Origin: Stenogyne calaminthoides
Lineage: Eukaryota > Streptophyta > Magnoliopsida > Lamiales > Lamiaceae
Reading direction: 5' to 3'
Assembly (NCBI GenBank): GCA_037126765.1
Contig: JBBCBC010000022.1
Location: 23,403,758-23,467,757 of the forward strand
Length of the DNA: 64,000 nt
Below, piece by piece: positions 59,389 to 64,000 of this stretch. Both the position numbers and the translations under genes were made by a program. Each line of letters begins with the position of its first letter. Positions within the stretch are counted from its first letter, which is position 1. The notes below the pieces were generated by a model, which was not told the origin of the DNA, ran no database searches, and saw only the letters and a list, made by a program, of their open reading frames with translations.

Positions 59389-59626
59389 ATTGAATGTTGC
59401 TTTATTGTTTTATTTGGAAATTGATAAACAAAATTAAGATGACTATTTATGGAAAACGGATAATTAAAATCAGGAAGGAAGGAGTAACTCTTCTTAACTT
59501 CAACTACTCATCACTTTATCACATAAAATAATAATAAAAAACTTTTTTTACCTCAACACTTTATCATTTTTTTTAAAAATCCGAACACACAGTAACGTGG
59601 AAATCAAGTTTGAGACGGAGGGAGTA

Positions 59627-60131
59627 TATACTAGCCTAAATCATTAAAAAATAGCATAATTATTAATATTGATATGACATGTGATGTACTGGAAATAACA
59701 AGCTATTTTAATTATTTATTACAAGTAAATAAAAAGATGGTATAGCACGAAATTTGAATTCTTATAGCCGACCATGAAGTGGAACAGGGGTACACAAGTG
59801 ATTTCATATTTTTTTAATTATAATTAAACCGACCATTTGAATAGTGGAGTGGATTATCTTTTTAAATTCATGTTCTTATCATCAATGTATAACTATCAGC
59901 AAATGACGCCAATAACTTTCATGTTATAAAGGAAGTTGATGTTTTTGTGTATTTTTCTATTTTGAATAATGAGTGTAATAATCCAATCCACATTAGCAAA
60001 ACAGTTTAATTGTTATATCTTTATGTATTTTCTCTATTTTTCGGAATTTACAAGAAATCGCAGACCATTAATCAAACGACTCATGCATAAATTCCTAACT
60101 AAATATTTTCTCATTTCTAAGTACACTGTAA
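59627..60131. other. AT-rich spacer, nothing recognised
   Basis: About 500 bases with no coding motif, terminal repeat or RNA gene that I can see. Confidence 0.5.
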
Positions 60132-60140
60132 CTTCTAAAT

Positions 60141-60453
60141 GAGTAGGTCTCCTGTGCACCAAGTGCACCAATTTAAATTGGTGCACTCTACACCCTCACC
60201 CCTAAATAGTGAACCCTAAATTACATATGAATCATTGGGTCGGGTGAACCATGAACCACTTGGGCCGAGTGAACCATGAACCACTCGGGCCGGGTTGGGT
60301 ATTTAAAAAAAAAACTCTAAAACTGAAATTAAAGTTAAAACAAAATTGAAACTGAAAAAAAAAAATTATAACACGAATTTAAATAAATTGGGTTGGATAG
60401 GGGCGAGTGCACGGATTCTAAATCCGTGCACCTGGTGTATTTGAGACCTACCC
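60141..60453. mobile_element. Mutator-type MITE with 9-bp target duplication
   Basis: 313 bp. Ends GAGTAGGTCTC (left) and GGGTAGGTCTC (right, inverted); similarity continues patchily to GTGCAC. CTTCTAAAT directly precedes (60132-60140) and directly follows (60454-60462) the element. A perfect 9-bp duplication is the signature of Mutator-like transposition. There is no coding capacity. The middle holds repeated GTGAACCATGAACCACT-type units. Confidence 0.85.
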
Positions 60454-60469
60454 CTTCTAAATATATTTA

Positions 60470-60743
60470 GGCTCCATTTGGATGGTGGATTTGGAAATCC
60501 ATGAATTTTACACACAAATCATCATTCTCCATTGGATTTACAAATACTTAGATTTGAGAAGTTAATTTAAAATTAAGGGATTTCAAATCCTCATCAAAAC
60601 CTAGTAATTTGTTAAATCCCCTCATCTCTACCCATTCACTCTCTTTCCTAAACTTTCACGTCTAAGTATTTGTAAATCCATTGAAGAACATGATTTATGT
60701 ATAAAATCTATGGATTTCTAAATCCATCCATCCAAATGGAGCC
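60470..60743. mobile_element. Tourist-type (PIF/Harbinger) MITE
   Basis: 274 bp, GGCTCCATTTGGATGG at the left and its inverse CCATCCAAATGGAGCC at the right. The inverted arms extend for about 100 bases (ATTTACAAATACTTAGA in both). TTA flanks it at 60467-60469 and 60744-60746, the expected 3-bp duplication. No coding sequence. Confidence 0.85.
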
Positions 60744-60746
60744 TTA

Positions 60747-62549
60747 GTTCTTAATTTATGATTTTTTTTGTTAACCCAAACATTATTTAATTAGCACAAA
60801 TAAGAGTAAATGTATCGCTCATTTATTCATTCGATTTTAATAATCAAGACTCAAGTATTAAAAAACTAAATGAGGAAAATGAAAATAAATAGAAACGAAG
60901 AAAATTTAATTATTGAACCTTTTAGATGCGAAATTACGGTACATATATATTTGCTTCTACGAATGAATTTAATTTTAAAAAGTAAATAGACACTCAATAA
61001 TAGAGTAATCAGCATTAATAAAACGGTGACACCAAAGACCTGGTTTTGTCCTTTGTTTTGTAATCACACTCCCCTTTACTTTATTAATTAATTATTACTA
61101 CAAATTATAGGAGTAAACAATATAGACCACAAATTAATCATATGTTTATCCTACTTAATTAGTCTAGGATGCTTTTGTTAAATGCATATGCTATTCTTTA
61201 TTTTAATATAATTAACAAAAAGGGAGCCTCAAGATTAAAATAATTAGTAGGTGAATAGTGGACTTTGTTGCATATGATTATTATTCTGTGGTTCTTTATC
61301 TTATCTCTTAATTATATTTTTTGGGCGGCTAACACAGTAGAGGAGTTTGTTTAAATAATAATTACATTCTCCTGATGACATATAAAACCTGGCTTCAACA
61401 ACCCCAATCTCGAGTATTTGTTAAAAGTGACGCAATTTTAAAAGTACTTACTCATTGATATATTTTAAAATTGTAATTTCTTAATAAGTACAAAATAATT
61501 GTATACACGTAGGTATATTTATACTTTCGCGTGCAACTTGACTATATATATAATTTTATTTGTATTTATTAGTAATTTGCATAAAAAAAATTGTATCTAT
61601 AATAATTTTTCCAATTTTAAGTAGCAATAAGGTGTAATCTTAGTTAATTGGAATCACCTTTAAAATTAACTTGTATTTAGATAGAATAGAAAAGGTAAAA
61701 TTGCACCAACACTTTGAACTTGCGTCAATATTTAGTCAATTTAGATAGTGAGAAATGGATGCATTTTTGAAGACATCATTCCCAAATGGAAGAAGACAGC
61801 CGAGGAAATCAAAGCGAAATCATGATCGTGGCTATGTTCGAAATGTCCAGGTATCAAGACTCGCTCATATAAAAATTTGTTAGATAGTCCTAGAAAATGT
61901 TGTGAGAATATGAGTTTTACATAATTTGATCTAGTGATGGTATTTTGTAAGAGGGAGTAGGAAGTGGTACAAGTGTAATATTCGTCAGGGAGGGGTAAAG
62001 AGAAATGGGTAACTGTTCTATACATTTCTATAGGTTGAAGTACACATTGTACTCCCAAGTTAATATATGTTGTTTTCTGATATATTTTTTTAACAAATAT
62101 TACTTTTATACTAACCGTCGATATTTGTAAGTTGTGAGTTAATTGTGTATTTATTTTGAACGGTGTATTCAAATTTGAGAAACAAATCGATACACGCTCC
62201 TCGCCATGACGGGTCGGGGCGGGCCGAGTAATATTGGCATCCCTAATTAAAGCGCCTTTTTCCATCAATTTTTGTTACTCTGTTCATGAATGGTTTTTCG
62301 GACCCCATAAGATGTTTCCCTTCTAGACTTAAGTAGATTGCTTGTTATTGTACTTTTGTTTGTTTGTTTCGATTTTTAAGTATCCCTTGTATTTAATTTT
62401 AAACAAAAATTTGTATTGACCTTTAAAACGAAGAAGTAAGACTAGAGTTATATTTTTTTTTAAAGGGAAGACTAGAGTTATAGCAACAACTTTATGTTCT
62501 TTGGTATTAGTTGTGTCCAATAATTCTTCGGTTAAATGTTGTTTCCTTA
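60747..62549. other. AT-rich intergenic region
   Basis: About 1.8 kb. A 175-codon frame on the minus strand (61741-62268) has no recognisable domain and neutral composition, and I do not count it as a gene. No terminal repeats or RNA genes were noticed. Confidence 0.5.
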
Positions 62550-62970
62550 AAAAGAGTTTTATCAATTCAGGACCTGAAAGATAATAAAACTATCAATTTA
62601 AGACCTAATTTTTTTTTCCTATCGATTCAAGGCCTAGAAGATAGAAATTATCAATTCGAGACTTATAAATTTTAAGGTCATGCTTGACAATAAACCCTAA
62701 ACCCTAAACGTTGAACCCTAAACCTTGAACCATGAACCCTAAACCCCTTTGAATCGTAAACCCTAAAAATAAAAAAAAATAAGAACATGAAATATAAATG
62801 TCAAACATGACCTTAAAATGTGTGAGCCTGAAATTGATAGGTTTTATCTTTTAGACCCTGAATTGATAGTTTTCTATCTTCCAGACCTTGAATCGATAGG
62901 AAAAATCTTTAAGACCTTAAATTGATAGTTTTGTCATCTTTCATGCTCTGAATTGATATATTTCCTTAGA
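62550..62970. repeat. Palindromic repeat of ATCAATT-rich units
   Basis: Left arm (about 62550-62690) and right arm (about 62810-62970) are inverted copies, each made of units like TATCAATTTAAGACC and CCTATCGATTCAAGGC joined by AAGATA. Both contain AAGGTCATG..TTGACA next to the centre. It resembles a decayed foldback or MITE-type element. I see no target duplication. Confidence 0.65.
62693..62770 (+). repeat. Telomere-like CCCTAAA cluster
   Basis: AAACCCTAAACCCTAAAC followed by variants (GAACCCTAAACC, GAACCATGAACCC, GTAAACCCTAAA). It resembles the plant telomere unit but is degenerate, and it sits at the centre of the palindromic repeat. Confidence 0.7.
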
Positions 62971-63840
62971 AATATAGTATCATTGAGAAAAATGATCAAC
63001 ACTATCCATTTATTTATCAACTCCTAAAATATACCGGTCGGGATCTCCTGTTACACTATGGTGTTACATCTTCTGTTACATTACTCGGATGTGCGACACG
63101 TGGGATATGAGAGAGAAGGTGGGGATTAAAAAGCAAATACCGTGAAGTTTAGAAGAGAAAAGGAAGGCTTAATAAAATAGGAAACTAATTAAGGCACAAC
63201 AAATCTTTTCTTTTTCTATATTCAATCTATGATGGAAACTAAAGATTTGAAAATTCTTCCGTATCAACACCAGAAGTAAAAAACTTGCGCGCAACTTAAC
63301 TTTCATCGTGGATTATCGAAAATTACACACGACCTCGAACTCGAGAATCAAAAATTAGAATCCTTACAATTTTTTGCTGCTGCGTTAACGAATATCGACA
63401 TCATCTGAAAATTCTCGGTGAGCACTTCTTCTCGTACGCCTTTTCGTGTTCAAATTACAGGATCAATCCCGCCAAATCATCATATTGAAATATGTAATGT
63501 AAGTTGAGATTCTGTATAATATGTTTCTAAATACACCAAGTGTTTGATAAAATTCCTGAATGATAGTAGAAATGACGAATCATCGAGAATTTCTAAACCC
63601 GGATGACTAATAACTAGTATATCAATTATCAGTAATGCATATTTAGTAGAAAACCTGTGAGAGTTGCGACGAAGAAGGCAAAGAGTTGCACTGAGAGGAA
63701 GTACCAATGCTTGACATATTGCTCCGATAATCGCAAGTGTTTTGCTGCACATATTTTTTGATATATAATTTAAATAAATTATTTCAGACATCAGAAAGAT
63801 AATTTTATAGTAATACAAATATTAAGAAATGTACAAATAT
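62971..63840. other. Intergenic region, possible intron
   Basis: No domain seen. A 112-codon minus-strand frame at 63480-63818 is uncertain. Within it, 63652-63745 looks exon-like on the minus strand, bounded by TATGTGCAG and CACAG|GTTTT. If the possible exon at 63850-64000 is real, this stretch would be its downstream part. Confidence 0.35.
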
Positions 63841-63849
63841 ACTAAAACT

Positions 63850-64000
63850 ATACCTACTCATGATCTTTAATGGGGGTAATTACATCTTTAGTCTTCTTCC
63901 TTTTTCCAGACTTCTCTAAACTTCTTCTTTCTCTTTTTCCAGATTTTATAGGTTCGTCTTCATCTAACACCATTTCAGACATTCTATTGTCTACCACTCT
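63850..64000 (-). CDS. Possible exon of an unknown gene, cut by the window edge
   Basis: The minus strand is open from the window edge and encodes a charged, lysine-rich stretch with MSEMVLDEDEPIKSGK, then two KSGKR-type basic repeats and TKDVITPIKDHE. A donor-like GA|GTAGGT lies at its end. Basic runs of the KRKK type could be nuclear localisation signals. No family is recognised and the start lies outside the window. It could equally be chance; coding likelihood and transcript data would decide. Confidence 0.35.

Larger units (their letters stand above)
54313..59484. mobile_element. Stowaway-like MITE (inner), split by CACTA
   Basis: Left end CGTCCTCCGTCCTATTTTTG (54313) and inverted right end CTCCTTCCTTCCTGATTTTA (ending 59484) share the same order, followed in both by ATTATCC. 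TA flanks lie at 54311-54312 and 59485-59486. Its own sequence is 54313-54490 plus 59389-59484, about 274 bases. Confidence 0.75.
54193..59624. mobile_element. Stowaway-like MITE (outer), split by inner elements
   Basis: Left end CTCCCTTCCTCCAAAACTTG (54193) and, inverted, right end CTCCCTCCGTCTCAAACTTG (ending 59624) form a terminal inverted repeat that continues for about 40 bases with mismatches. TA dinucleotides flank both ends (54191-54192, 59625-59626), the target duplication of Tc1/mariner-type elements. Without its passengers the element is about 256 bases, a normal Stowaway size. It carries no coding sequence of its own. Confidence 0.8.

Noticed and set aside
61741..62268. 175-codon minus-strand frame
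   Set aside because: No family resemblance, no coding-like composition and no promoter or splice signals; kept as intergenic.
62693..62770. CCCTAAA repeats, considered as a chromosome end
   Set aside because: Only a few degenerate units, with normal sequence on both sides.
1..64000. CRISPR arrays, bacterial operons, tRNA or rRNA genes
   Set aside because: No regularly spaced repeats, ribosome binding sites or RNA gene signatures were seen. The tRNA-like matches are retrotransposon primer-binding sites.

Overview
The window looks like a repeat-dense plant nuclear chromosome, most likely a eudicot. The evidence is Ty1/Copia and Ty3/Gypsy LTR retrotransposons primed by plant-type binding sites, a CACTA transposon, Stowaway-, Tourist- and Mutator-type miniature elements, and one intron-containing TIP1-type aquaporin gene. 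A more exact placement (for example Lamiales) would be a guess. A 500-base run of N lies at 244-743. Nothing bacterial or viral in the ordinary sense is present.

Positions 744-49964 are essentially one nested retrotransposon pile. The outermost recognisable element is a Sirevirus-like Copia on the minus strand: 5' LTR 48442-49964, gag 45931-48305, protease/integrase 42729-44172, start of RT 27854-28330. Its remaining RT, RNase H and 3' LTR are not visible here. Two blocks interrupt it. The block at 28331-42728 is a pair of related Copia elements facing each other in inverted orientation. The block left of 27853 is a decayed minus-strand Gypsy: LTR 27268-27853, gag pieces 26673-27129 and 17083-17895, protease-RT-RNase H 5030-8325, integrase 2541-3421. 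The Gypsy is itself split by two near full-length Copia elements (8326-17082 on the minus strand, 17896-26672 on the plus strand) and by a solo LTR (3422-5029). All these Copia copies belong to one family with LTRs of about 1.7-1.9 kb. They share a duplicated purine-rich motif upstream of the 3' LTR and a GC-rich leader segment that differs from copy to copy. Almost all retroelement reading frames are broken.

From about 50 kb rightwards the sequence is more gene-like. TIP1 aquaporin (52008-53562, minus) has three exons with clean splice sites and a TATA box, but a short stretch of exon 3 is read in a shifted frame. Its upstream side carries a triple nest: a Stowaway-like MITE (54193-59624) holding a second Stowaway-like MITE (54313-59484) holding a 4.9-kb CACTA element (54491-59388) with matching ATT target duplications. 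The CACTA element encodes a Transposase_24-like protein with an Ulp1-type cysteine protease region, but no DDE transposase that I can see.

Farther right are a Mutator-type MITE with a perfect 9-bp target duplication, a Tourist-type MITE almost touching it, a palindromic repeat with telomere-like motifs at its centre, and a possible gene exon at the right edge. The main biology is transposon nesting and decay beside one housekeeping-type membrane channel gene. I found no defence system or gene cluster.
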